Of a DNA stretch of 64,000 nucleotides, positions 52,766-60,617 are shown one piece after another (the stretch's first letter is position 1; every line of letters starts with the position of its first letter). The notes beneath the pieces are model-generated. The model searched no databases. It worked only from the letters and a program-made list of their open reading frames with translations, and was not told where the DNA came from. The DNA lies in assembly GCF_050113715.1 (NCBI RefSeq), contig NZ_JBNJQR010000003.1:412172-476171 (forward strand), read 5' to 3'. Made by a program: the position numbers and the translations under genes. The stretch is from Brevibacillus_H ginsengisoli. GTDB taxonomy: Bacteria > Bacillota > Bacilli > Brevibacillales > Brevibacillaceae.

Positions 52766-54094
52766 ATGCAAGACCGTAAGTGGACACGTTCCCGATTTAA
52801 CGCGATCTCTAAGACAGAGGATGGAGGACTCCTCTTGTATAACAGCTATACAGGTGGAATCACGGCCTTCAGTCCAGAGGAGCGAGAGGAGGTTATGGAA
52901 GCCCTTCAAGGGAACCAAGACGGATCAACCCTGACCGAACTTCAACAAAAGCTGGTGGACATGAGCTATTTGGTACCGGCTGATGCAGATGAGAGTAGAC
53001 GCGCCAAGCTTTTGTTTCAACAAGTAAACCGAGCGGATTTTCTCCATTTGGCCATTCTTCCGACAGAGGAATGCAATTTCAGGTGCACGTATTGCTACGA
53101 GGATTATGCAAGAGGAAAAATGTCGGATGAAACGATCAATGGAATCAAGAAGTATGTGTTATCCAAAGCGCCTACACTCCAGCACTTGGCGGTGACCTGG
53201 TTTGGCGGTGAACCTCTGGCTGCAGCCGACGTAGTAGAGGAACTGTCTTCCTTTTTCTCTGAAACTTGTGCCGTACATAACGTTCAGTACACGGCGGAAG
53301 TACTGACCAATGGTTATTATTTGAGTGGTGAATTACACGAAAAGCTGGTTTCCTGGAATACCAAACAGTACATGATTACGATCGACGGACCAGAAGCTAT
53401 TCACGACGTCAGACGAGCTTTGCAAGATGGTGGCGGTACTTACCAAGTGATCATGGACAATCTGAAACAAATGAAACAAACCAACTTGGATTTTGAAGTA
53501 GCGTTGAGAGTCAACTTTGATAATGATAATCTACCAGTCATGGATGAACTAATTGATATTTTTGCACAGAATTTTGCCCATGACCGAAGATTTCAAATCT
53601 ATTTCCGACCAGTAGGGTGCATGGGTGGCAAAAATGATGCGCACCTGCCAATATGCGATTTACAGATAAAGGACCAAAAAATTTGGGAGTTGACCCAGAA
53701 AGCGATTGACCGGGGATTAACGATGAGTTCCTTGATTGAAAACTCATTAATGCCGCTCGGCTCCACCTGCTATTGTGTGAAACCTCATTCGTTTGTCGTC
53801 GGTTCAGACGGAAGCTTGTATAAATGTTCCGTTGCATTTAACGATCCAATCAATCAAGTTGGGAAACTAACTCCTGATGGAACGATGGAGATCGATATCG
53901 ATAAATTCGCTCATTGGGTTTCGTCTGATGAACTGGATGAAACCTGCAGCAATTGTTTCTTCCGCCCGGCTTGCAATGGAAACCACTGTAAGCTGTTTCG
54001 GATGAAAAATAACGACAGACCGTGCTCCTTCGAAAAAAGAAAGATTGGCAAAGTGCTCCAAACTATTCATAAGCAATACACCCAAAACACATAA
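52766..54094 (+). CDS. Radical SAM/SPASM enzyme, candidate peptide maturase
   Basis: 442 residues. An N-terminal ~95-residue part (RSRFNAISKTEDGGLLLYNS) like the peptide-recognition regions of related maturases; radical SAM core with PTEECNFRCTYCYED (Cys 103, 107, 110 bind the 4Fe-4S/SAM cluster), WFGGEPL and ITIDGPEAIHDVRR; SPASM part from about 335 (CYCVKPHSFVVGSDGSLYKC, then CSNCFFRPACNGNHC and PCSF) that should bind auxiliary clusters. Such enzymes modify ribosomal peptides. GTGGAGGTTTC stands before the ATG. A 29-codon gene follows and no transporter or peptidase is adjacent. Confidence 0.92.
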   Translation: MQDRKWTRSRFNAISKTEDGGLLLYNSYTGGITAFSPEEREEVMEALQGNQDGSTLTELQQKLVDMSYLVPADADESRRAKLLFQQVNRADFLHLAILPTEECNFRCTYCYEDYARGKMSDETINGIKKYVLSKAPTLQHLAVTWFGGEPLAAADVVEELSSFFSETCAVHNVQYTAEVLTNGYYLSGELHEKLVSWNTKQYMITIDGPEAIHDVRRALQDGGGTYQVIMDNLKQMKQTNLDFEVALRVNFDNDNLPVMDELIDIFAQNFAHDRRFQIYFRPVGCMGGKNDAHLPICDLQIKDQKIWELTQKAIDRGLTMSSLIENSLMPLGSTCYCVKPHSFVVGSDGSLYKCSVAFNDPINQVGKLTPDGTMEIDIDKFAHWVSSDELDETCSNCFFRPACNGNHCKLFRMKNNDRPCSFEKRKIGKVLQTIHKQYTQNT

Positions 54095-54136
54095 CACATG
54101 ACGTAACCGTCCGAATCTTGAATGGAGGTGATGACC

Positions 54137-54226
54137 ATGCTAATCATTAAGACTGGAATGTCTCCAACAGAAGCCGCTACTTCTGGACGAGTAAGTAAAT
54201 CCAATCCTGGCAACTTGGGTAAATAA
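54137..54226 (+). CDS. Candidate RiPP precursor peptide (29 residues)
   Basis: ATG 54137 has GGAGG (54124-54128) 8 nt upstream; ATG 54131 is in frame but too close. The peptide begins MLIIKTGMSPTEAATSGR and ends SNPGNLGK. It contains no Cys, Trp, Tyr, Phe or His. It lies 42 nt after the radical SAM gene in the same terminator-bounded unit, the normal place for a maturase substrate. With no Cys and no aromatic residue, sactionine, ranthionine and aromatic cross-links are ruled out; epimerisation, backbone excision or aliphatic C-C/C-N bonds remain. That it is the substrate is inference. Confidence 0.65.
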   Translation: MLIIKTGMSPTEAATSGRVSKSNPGNLGK

Positions 54227-54235
54227 GGTAACCTG

Positions 54236-54285
54236 AAAAAAAGAGACTTTCTCCATGAGATAAACGTGGGGAGAGTCTTTTTTCA
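54236..54285 (+). terminator. Terminator closing the radical SAM-peptide unit
   Basis: AAAAAAGAGACTTTCTCC and GGGGAGAGTCTTTTTT form a long stem with a T tail, just after the peptide stop codon. Confidence 0.85.
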
Positions 54286-54375
54286 TTTGGTTATTAACGG
54301 GAGAAGTATGTATAATAGAGGGTAGCGTATGAAGTGTTACATGTACTTCAACTAAATAGAAGGGTGACTAGTGAT

Positions 54376-54561
54376 ATGAAAAAGAAACTCGTTTTGGTAT
54401 TGGATGTAGAACTGGATAAAAACGTAGACTTGCAAAATTTGGCGAATACCTTCGCACAAGCCATCCAAACAGTGGATCAGGTCGACTTACATAATGCTGT
54501 GCTATTTGATGATGATGAAAGCAGTGCGGATAAATGGGTTGCGGAGTTGAAGAAGTCATAA
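54376..54561 (+). CDS. Small hypothetical protein
   Basis: 61 residues from ATG 54376, with GAAGGGTG about 10 nt upstream and a TATAAT at 54311-54316 as probable -10. The sequence (KKKLVLVLDVELDKNVDLQNL, then SADKWVAELKK) is acidic in the middle, without membrane segments. Family not recognised. It precedes the broken comM gene by 62 nt and could be read with it. Confidence 0.6.
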   Translation: MKKKLVLVLDVELDKNVDLQNLANTFAQAIQTVDQVDLHNAVLFDDDESSADKWVAELKKS

Positions 54562-54623
54562 TATTTTTTGCCCCACTCTCTGTCTTTACGTAAGCTTGAG
54601 TTAAAGCGGGAGGGGGCTTTTCT

Positions 54624-55400
54624 ATGTACGCGCAACTATACGCGGGGACCGTGTTTGGAATAGATGGGATGGTCGTTACGGTTGAAGTTGATATAGCCAA
54701 TGGGCTGCCACAATTCGATGTAGTCGGCCTAGGCGGTTCGGCAGTGAAGGAAGCTCGGGACAGAGTACGGGCGGCGATTCGGAATGCGGGCTTTGACTTT
54801 CCCATGCAGCGCATAACGGTAAATCTTGCTCCGGCTGATTTGCGCAAGGAGGGCTCTGGCTTCGACCTCTCCATTGCGATAGGGGTCTTGCTTGCCTCTA
54901 AACAAATTTCAACTAATTTAAGCAAAACGATTATTCTAGGTGAAGTGTCTTTGGATGGAACTCTATTGCCCGTTCCCGGTGTACTGCCGATCCTCTTGGA
55001 AGCCAAACAACAAGGTTTCACCGATGCGATCGTACCTTCGCAAAACGAAGCGGAAGCTAATCTAGTCGATCTTAATGTAATCTCGGCAAGCAGTTTGCAA
55101 GAAGTAGCAAGCAAATGGCAAGACGGTAATAAACCTCAGGATAACACCAACCCGGATAACCAGATGGAGTTAAGGAAGCATTCTGTCGACACAAAAATTC
55201 CTTCAATACAGGTAAAAGTGCCTGAGATTGTTTCTAGGCATGACGACGTACAACCTTCGCATGATTTTGCCGATGTATGCGGTCAACAACTCGTCAAACG
55301 AGGCTTGGAAGTGGCGGCGGCTGGCTTTCACAACGTCTTCAAGATATGGGACATAAGCACGCTAAGCAGATACAAAACAAAGGGCATTATCTTCGGATAG
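54624..55400 (+). pseudogene. comM: comM/yifB (Mg-chelatase-like AAA+ protein), truncated by an insertion
   Basis: The first ~238 residues are a good ComM: MYAQLYAGTVFGIDG, VDIANGLPQFDVVGL, RITVNLAPADLRKEGSGFDL and the DFADVCGQQLVKRGLEVAAAGFHNV segment that leads to the ATPase. The Walker A region (GPPGSGKT) that must follow HN-V/L is missing: from about 55338 the frame reads unrelated residues and stops at 55400, giving 258 residues where about 500 are expected. ComM is a helicase for branch migration in natural transformation. The AT-rich island starts at the break, so the gene was cut by its insertion. The rest should lie at the island's other end. Confidence 0.88.
55335..55345. other. Left junction (attL) of an integrated island
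   Basis: Similarity to ComM ends between the Val codon at 55335 and 55345. Base composition and gene types change here. The exact core cannot be set without the right end. Confidence 0.65.
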
Positions 55401-55513
55401 TGCTTTTTGTTTTGGATATTTGCTCCCTACGTTTGATTAAATAGTCACAGTATTATTAATCATTTTATGGTAAAATCTGTTGAAAAGGAAAAACAGGAAA
55501 GAGAGATATCCTT

Positions 55514-55864
55514 ATGCCAAAAATATTAGATTTCTGGTGGTTACTAATACCTCTTCTCTTATTTGTTATATATAAACGATACTCTAATAGGTATTATTAT
55601 AAATGCGTTGACTTAGCTGAAAAATACAAGAAGGGAATAAGTGAGAATTCAGATAGGTTCGAATGGGAAAGAAATTATTTTATTCTAAAAGGACAAGTGG
55701 GAAAATTTAAGCATTGTGATGAAATTCGACCTTATTATATAGGATATATGAAAAAACACTATCCTAATTATAGACATCTAGACCAATATTTTGATGATCC
55801 AGATGAGCAAAAACTATTTGAAGAAACAATTAGTAAGAGGAAGAAAAGAGGACAAACAGATTAA
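55514..55864 (+). CDS. Hypothetical protein with N-terminal membrane segment (island)
   Basis: 116 residues. One hydrophobic helix (about 6-20, DFWWLLIPLLLFVIYKRYS), then a basic, Tyr-rich soluble part and a highly charged tail (KRKKRGQTD). No family recognised. AGGAAAGAGAGA lies before the ATG. It is the first complete gene of the island, 113 nt past the end of truncated comM. Confidence 0.6.
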   Translation: MPKILDFWWLLIPLLLFVIYKRYSNRYYYKCVDLAEKYKKGISENSDRFEWERNYFILKGQVGKFKHCDEIRPYYIGYMKKHYPNYRHLDQYFDDPDEQKLFEETISKRKKRGQTD

Positions 55865-55945
55865 ACAGTAGATACCAAAACTTTCGTTGAAGTTTTTATC
55901 GTCCCAATTCTATAGTTTACACTCCTTGAAAAAGGAGTGATTTTT

Positions 55946-56143
55946 ATGACTGAACTCGAAATAAAACGACATCGGAAAAGATACCTTGAAGCTGATTACA
56001 TCCTTATTACAGATACTCTTAGCAGGGTAGTCTTATCAAAGAAAACATCTGGAACATATCACATTGTTGAACTGGATGTAAAGAATGATTCAGTAAAGGC
56101 TGCATTTATGACTGAAGAGCAGTTTAGGGAGTTTATCGGATAA
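55946..56143 (+). CDS. Small hypothetical protein (island)
   Basis: 65 residues from ATG 55946, with AAAGGAG 8 nt upstream; a GTG at 55937 overlaps that site. TELEIKRHRKRYLEADYILI, then a short beta-like part and MTEEQFREFIG. No family recognised. Similar small charged proteins are common in Bacillus phages. Confidence 0.6.
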   Translation: MTELEIKRHRKRYLEADYILITDTLSRVVLSKKTSGTYHIVELDVKNDSVKAAFMTEEQFREFIG

Positions 56144-56185
56144 TTTAAAGCAAAGTCTAATTTCATTGGAAGGAATGATCGAACG

Positions 56186-56470
56186 ATGTCTGGTAAAATC
56201 ATTGACGATGTTGAGGAACTTTTGGAACTTACTGACGATGAATTATCTGAATTGCTTCAGCAGAATAAATACAATAAGTCTAACCTTAGAGAATTGGTAA
56301 GAAGAACACTTAAAGAAGTTCGTGAGTATAAAGGTGCGTTCTACTATGAATAACAGCAACACGAGAAGTACAGGAAGTCGGTTGAAGATGTGTTAAACCG
56401 AATAAATAACTATTTTCGTGGGGGTTATAATGATGAATTATATTACTTGTATTTTCGTACATAGTGCGCG
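56186..56470 (+). pseudogene. Small acidic protein gene with an in-frame stop
   Basis: ATG 56186 (AAGGA upstream) starts 55 codons, MSGKIIDDVEELLELTDDEL to GAFYYE, ended by TAA at 56351-56353. The same frame then continues as protein-like sequence (QQHEKYRKSVEDVLNRINNY) to the next stop near 56470, running into the following gene. Either the 55-residue form is the true product or one nonsense change has shortened it. Confidence 0.45.
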
Positions 56471-56768
56471 TGGCACATGGTCTGGACGTTTAGTTTGGGA
56501 TTCAATTCAAGAAAACGATGAACGAAAAAGTCTTGGATATACTCATGGAGATGTTAATGGTGAAATTAAGACACAGTATTTTGAAGACACGATCTCAAAT
56601 GTTGTAGATATGCTTCTTTCACAGGCGCAATCTTTTGGAATACAGTTTCATCCTACAATGACTCCTAAAATTTATTACGAGACTAATATTGAAATACTAA
56701 AGAGTTTTCCTTTAGATAAACATCTTCAATTTTTCGTGGAAGCAGAAAACACAATACGAAGCTGGTAG
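56430..56768 (+). CDS. Hypothetical protein (island)
   Basis: 112 residues from ATG 56430 with GGGGGTT 5 nt upstream. MMNYITCIFVHSARGTWSG at the N-terminus; no membrane segment, mixed alpha/beta look. No family recognised. Confidence 0.55.
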   Translation: MMNYITCIFVHSARGTWSGRLVWDSIQENDERKSLGYTHGDVNGEIKTQYFEDTISNVVDMLLSQAQSFGIQFHPTMTPKIYYETNIEILKSFPLDKHLQFFVEAENTIRSW

Positions 56769-56805
56769 TTGAAAATACGGGAGATTTGATTAGGAGGCAG
56801 CAAGA

Positions 56806-56997
56806 ATGAAAACATTAATTTTCGGGGCTTTAAAGTATGTCTCTCTGTTTTTTGGATTGATGTTATTGATCGGAACCATAGTAACGGTTGATACATCAGA
56901 AAAAGCAAATGATTATACGTTTATCACTATAGTGGGCATTGGTTGCATTTTACTGGCAATCTTCTTTCAAGGAGAACAAAATAGAACATTCAAATAA
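56806..56997 (+). CDS. Small membrane protein (island)
   Basis: 63 residues with two hydrophobic helices (about 7-27 and 38-54) separated by a polar TSEKAND loop; C-terminus QGEQNRTFK. AGGAGGCAGCAAG precedes the ATG, a strong ribosome site. No family recognised; holin-like size, but nothing supports lysis. Confidence 0.6.
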   Translation: MKTLIFGALKYVSLFFGLMLLIGTIVTVDTSEKANDYTFITIVGIGCILLAIFFQGEQNRTFK

Positions 56998-57144
56998 GAA
57001 AGATTTAAACAGCTAGCATACGTTTTATTTGAATAAAATGAAGATTAGGTCAGGAAGAATATTTGCAGAATGCTCTCTTATCAGATAAAAAAGACGAGAT
57101 TGAATAAATGGTAGAGTTATACACTATCGAGAAGGTGCTATAGA

Positions 57145-57648
57145 ATGAATTTCCTGTATCAACTTTTATCTGAAGATAATGTGATTAAAATGATTACTAC
57201 AATAATCCCATCTTTAATTATTGCAATTATTTCACCATTTATTGTAATTAAAATTGCACTCAAGCAGTTCTATACACAAAAATGGTGGGAAGCAAAGGCA
57301 AGTGCATATTCTAAAATTGTTGAAAGTTTATCTGGTATGATCTATGTAAAAGAACAAAGATTTGATCACGATGTTGTTAATCTGCTTAATTTAAGTGAGG
57401 AAACGTTAAAGAGATACCAAGAAATTGAATCAAAAGCATATGAAGAACTTCGAAAAGCAAAAGCAATAGGGTCATATATAATTTCAAACGATGCTATTGA
57501 GACACTCAATCTTTTAGAAAAAGGATTGAATCTAAGAGATGCAAATGGAGATTGGGTAAAGGATATTGATGAGCATTTAGGTGCTTTGTACAAATGTATG
57601 GAACAAATAAGAAAAATAGCGAGTAGAGATTTACAAAAAGGTAAATAG
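57145..57648 (+). CDS. Membrane-anchored hypothetical protein (island)
   Basis: 167 residues. One N-terminal membrane segment (about 16-38, MITTIIPSLIIAIISPFIVI) followed by a cytoplasmic helical domain with coiled-coil character. AGAAGGTGC lies before the ATG. No family recognised. Confidence 0.6.
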   Translation: MNFLYQLLSEDNVIKMITTIIPSLIIAIISPFIVIKIALKQFYTQKWWEAKASAYSKIVESLSGMIYVKEQRFDHDVVNLLNLSEETLKRYQEIESKAYEELRKAKAIGSYIISNDAIETLNLLEKGLNLRDANGDWVKDIDEHLGALYKCMEQIRKIASRDLQKGK

Positions 57649-57675
57649 AACATAGGTTTTAAAGGGAGTAACGAT

Positions 57676-58197
57676 ATGTGGGATAAAATTGAAGCGATTA
57701 ATGTTTTTGATGAAACAAAGAACCATAGATATTATTTGTACAGAAAGTGGCAAGATAACAAGCCCAAAGCAACAATTGTAATGAATAATCCTGCTAGATT
57801 AAACCCGAATCCATTCAGATTAGGATCAACTCTAACCAAGATATTTGAGTTTATCGAAGAAGATTATGGCATCATGGAAGTAGTTAATTTGTATCCGATG
57901 GTTAGTGCAAAAAAGAATGAGATAAAAAAAGAACGGTATTTTGATAAGAAGAATTTTACTTTTATCAAGGATGCTGTCACAAATGCAGATACAGTAATTT
58001 TGTTTTGGGGAAAAGATAGTGTTACAAGTAAGAATAAAGATTTTATAAGCTTGTTAAGCGAGAACAGTGATAAGTTAAAATGTTTTCGATTAACAAAGTC
58101 TGGTCAACCTGACTACATATTGTCTCTTACGAAAGAAGTCCATAGATTGCAAAAGTGTTTTATTAACAATAGAGGGAAATTTGAAATTAATGAATGA
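57676..58197 (+). CDS. DUF1643 family protein (island)
   Basis: 173 residues. RYYLYRKWQDNKPKATIVMN, then VVNLYPMVSAKKNEI and a late KSGQPDYILSLTKEV, which match the DUF1643 pattern (RYxLxRxW, vNLxP, K...G.P.HPL) seen in phages and mobile elements. The nucleotide-metabolism or nucleic-acid role proposed for such proteins is unproven. AAAGGGAG precedes the ATG. Confidence 0.75.
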   Translation: MWDKIEAINVFDETKNHRYYLYRKWQDNKPKATIVMNNPARLNPNPFRLGSTLTKIFEFIEEDYGIMEVVNLYPMVSAKKNEIKKERYFDKKNFTFIKDAVTNADTVILFWGKDSVTSKNKDFISLLSENSDKLKCFRLTKSGQPDYILSLTKEVHRLQKCFINNRGKFEINE

Positions 58198-58230
58198 AAG
58201 ATTAAATTGAATGAAATTGAGGACTACTGA

Positions 58231-58644
58231 ATGATTGGGAAAATCAAAGAATATGGAATTACATTTCGTAAAGTGATTCAAACAATGGGAATAGATGAGT
58301 TTCCACAATCTTCATTCTTTGAAAATTTTCCTAGAGGATGTTGTGGAGACACAAGTGATTTATTTGCCAAATTTCTTTCTTCACACGGAATTAGCACATA
58401 TTATGTATGGGGTTTAAAAAGTGAACAAAGTCATGCTTGGTTAGAATATGAAGACATTATTATTGATTTAACTGCAGATCAATTTGATGAAATTCAAGAT
58501 GAAGTAATTGTTACAACCGAAAGAAGTTGGCATAATCAATTTGTGGTTCAGAATAAGCGTTTATGTGATTTTGATGAATATAACAATTATAATGCTAATA
58601 GGCTAAGAACAATCTATAACAACATACTTAATAGAATAGAATGA
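58231..58644 (+). CDS. Transglutaminase-like cysteine protein (island)
   Basis: 137 residues. GCCGDTSDLFAKFLSSHGI (nucleophile Cys), SHAWLEYEDIIIDLTADQF (His and Asp) have the order and spacing of a Cys-His-Asp transglutaminase-like or papain-fold domain. No signal peptide. Alone in sequence, it resembles small peptidase-like proteins of phages and RiPP clusters, but no peptide gene is seen next to it. Confidence 0.6.
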   Translation: MIGKIKEYGITFRKVIQTMGIDEFPQSSFFENFPRGCCGDTSDLFAKFLSSHGISTYYVWGLKSEQSHAWLEYEDIIIDLTADQFDEIQDEVIVTTERSWHNQFVVQNKRLCDFDEYNNYNANRLRTIYNNILNRIE

Positions 58645-58702
58645 ATTTTAGATAATCTAACAAAAATACCACTATTTACCTATTGATTGAACAATTGGCT
58701 AC

Positions 58703-58945
58703 ATGTCAATAATGTTCATATTAAGAGGTTTTTTTATTTGGAGGATTCCTGTTAAAGAGGTGATTTCTATTCAAAAGGTAATGTACGATGGTGTTGAATG
58801 TGATTTAATTGAAGAGGAACACTACACAGTACTGAAAGTTCCTCCACGACAAGGAAGGCTAAAGGCAACCTTGAGATTTACAAAAGATCTAGATGAAAGT
58901 AACTCTACATTAGAAGAACTAAAGAAAATATATTTAATGTATTAA
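58703..58945 (+). CDS. Small hypothetical protein (island), start uncertain
   Basis: 80 residues from ATG 58703, which has no ribosome site. Shorter starts are likely: GTG 58763 region or ATT after AGAGGTG. The conserved-looking part begins ISIQKVMYDGVECDL, which is similar in layout to the product of 59188-59427. No known function. Confidence 0.4.
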   Translation: MSIMFILRGFFIWRIPVKEVISIQKVMYDGVECDLIEEEHYTVLKVPPRQGRLKATLRFTKDLDESNSTLEELKKIYLMY

Positions 58946-59036
58946 CTTATAATGTAGATTTGAATTAGAGACTACTGCAAAAGTCGTGATTTTGAATATA
59001 TCAAAGATTTTTTATGGCAAGTAAGAAATTTAGCAA

Positions 59037-59225
59037 ATGGGTGATCAATATTTGAGAGTACTTAATGAGGAATTTGGCGAAAAACATATCTCCGAGTGGT
59101 TAATTGAACAACTTAAAAAATATCACAAAGAGAAATATGGTGAAGAAGGCGAAGTAGTATATCTAAATGACAGCGAGGATGAACAACATGACAATGGAAA
59201 AGAAGCCACACGAAGAGAATACTAG
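59037..59225 (+). CDS. Small charged hypothetical protein (island)
   Basis: 62 residues, beginning MGDQYLRVLNEEFGEKHISE, rich in Glu and Lys. No clear ribosome site. It overlaps the next gene by 38 nt in another frame. Reported because the composition looks coding; could be remnant. Confidence 0.4.
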   Translation: MGDQYLRVLNEEFGEKHISEWLIEQLKKYHKEKYGEEGEVVYLNDSEDEQHDNGKEATRREY

Positions 59226-59427
59226 CATAAGGTATACAAAAATAAATCAAGTTATGTTTAATGACGAACTTTACGACTATACAGAGCATCCAGATGGCTC
59301 TAAAACTTTATATAAAGAAAAAGACGAAAATGGATTTAAAATCACTATCCATGTATCTGGCGATCTAGAAGATCACGAACAAGGAAAACAAGCAGTAGAG
59401 GATTTTTTTGTAAAAGGTATATTGTAA
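59188..59427 (+). CDS. Small hypothetical protein (island)
   Basis: 79 residues from ATG 59188, with GAGG 9 nt upstream; an ATG at 59167 is in frame. IRYTKINQVMFNDELYDYTE and the GFKITIHVSGDLED segment share the layout of the product at 58703-58945 (aromatic, short strands, then charged C-terminal helix), so the two may be distant paralogues. No family recognised. Confidence 0.55.
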   Translation: MTMEKKPHEENTSIRYTKINQVMFNDELYDYTEHPDGSKTLYKEKDENGFKITIHVSGDLEDHEQGKQAVEDFFVKGIL

Positions 59428-59449
59428 CCTGAATATCAAAAAATTCATT

Positions 59450-60151
59450 TTAACTTTGTGTATCTCCTTTTTCTATGCGTTTATCAATAACCGATAAACT
59501 TTTCTCAAGAAACTGACTTTTAAGTTCCTTTTCTCTCTCTGGAGTAGTAAGCCATAATTCTCCATATTGCTTTGCAAAGGCCTTAAAAAGGATTTCTTCA
59601 TTATCAGTTTCCTCAATTCCTAATATCTCAGACATTAGTTTAGGGTCTTCTATTATCAATCTAATTTCGCCATAAAGCTTGTTTATTCTGTCGGATGCAA
59701 GTTTCCCGGCGGTTTTATAAGTGTATGGCAAACTTGGAACGATTGAGAGAACCTTCATCCTCTGTTTTTTCTTCCCTTTACCAGTAAATATGGGTTCAGA
59801 AGTATCTTCAATGATTTCAATCTTTACTAAGTTTTCAGATTCCAAATTATCTCCCTGAATGGTTGATGAAGTAACTTCTATTCCGTTGTTAGCGAGTAGG
59901 TTATCCAGTTTTTTTAATATTAAACTCAGCACTTCAGATACTGTATTTTCCCATGAACCGTCATTTATCTTACTTGTAAGGATGTTAAATTGTTTAAACC
60001 TTTTATCGAATAATACATCGACGTGAAAAGTAACTCTAAACTTATAGACATCCCCTTCTTTAAAAAAATCTCTATTATTTAGTATGATCTTATGAAGTTT
60101 TGTTTCTATTTCCTCGTCAAAGATATCAGTATTTTCCAAAATAAATTCCAA
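59450..60151 (-). CDS. Hypothetical protein (island, minus strand)
   Basis: 233 residues from TTG 60151, where GGAGAG lies 6 nt upstream; a TTG at 60169 is also in frame. Alternating strands and helices, TFHVDVLFDKRFKQFN, then an acidic C-terminal helix. Lys/Glu/Asp-rich, no membrane part, no known family. It shares direction with the repressor gene at 60267-60485 and may be in its transcript. Confidence 0.6.
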   Translation of the reverse strand: MEFILENTDIFDEEIETKLHKIILNNRDFFKEGDVYKFRVTFHVDVLFDKRFKQFNILTSKINDGSWENTVSEVLSLILKKLDNLLANNGIEVTSSTIQGDNLESENLVKIEIIEDTSEPIFTGKGKKKQRMKVLSIVPSLPYTYKTAGKLASDRINKLYGEIRLIIEDPKLMSEILGIEETDNEEILFKAFAKQYGELWLTTPEREKELKSQFLEKSLSVIDKRIEKGDTQS

Positions 60152-60266
60152 GAAAATCTCTCCTATCAAAAGTGTCTAAGTCATTTATCCCCAATTGAGA
60201 ATTATTGTATACAATATTTGATTTAGTTTTTGATTAAATAATCTAAGATGTTAAAACAATAACCGC

Positions 60267-60485
60267 TCACAATTGGCGGTCTTTGTCTTTCTGATGTTCA
60301 ATAACATCATCAATGCGACATTCAAAATAACTGCAAATCTTATCAATAACATCTAATGAAACAATTTCATCTTTACCTAGTTTAGCTAAGGTAGAAGGGC
60401 TAATGCCAATAACTTCTTTTAAATCTGTTCTTTTCATTCCCCGTTCAATTAGTAAATGCCATAGTGGCTTATATGTAAAACCCAC
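60267..60485 (-). CDS. Cro/CI-type helix-turn-helix repressor (island)
   Basis: 72 residues from GTG 60485, with GGAGGTGATTCT upstream. Helix-turn-helix in MKRTDLKEVIGISPSTLAKLGKDEIVSLDVIDKIC, given here as residues 17-51. It belongs to the YozG-like group of small HTH proteins of mobile elements. It is read from one of two back-to-back promoters around a perfect dyad, the layout of an autoregulated switch. Confidence 0.85.
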   Translation of the reverse strand: MGFTYKPLWHLLIERGMKRTDLKEVIGISPSTLAKLGKDEIVSLDVIDKICSYFECRIDDVIEHQKDKDRQL

Positions 60486-60504
60486 AGAATCACCTCCATA
60501 TTTG

Positions 60505-60570
60505 ATTATATAAAAAAAGTATGCGAAGTCAAACTTTATGTTTGACAAAAAGTATTATCAATCGTATATT
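60505..60570. promoter_or_regulatory. Divergent promoters around a perfect operator dyad
   Basis: Plus strand: TTGACA (60542-60547), 17-nt spacer, TATATT (60565-60570). Minus strand: TTGACT (60532-60527), 16-nt spacer, TATAAT (60510-60505). GTCAAAC (60528-60534) and GTTTGAC (60540-60546) form an exact inverted repeat that overlaps both -35 boxes, so one bound repressor dimer could block both. Confidence 0.8.
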
Positions 60571-60617
60571 AAGTACATTAAATCGAACTTATTTGTAATC
60601 AAAAGGAGGAAAATACA

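Noticed and set aside
52707..52934. 75-codon frame overlapping the start of the radical SAM gene
   Set aside because: Different frame from the maturase, no ribosome site; overlapped by a gene with clear domains.
54368..55114. 248-codon minus-strand frame over the comM 5' part
   Set aside because: Antisense to a clear ComM domain and to the small gene before it; no ribosome site.
58231..58644. Lasso-peptide protease (B2) annotation
   Set aside because: The Cys-His-Asp order fits loosely, but no lasso cyclase, recognition protein or precursor gene is adjacent.
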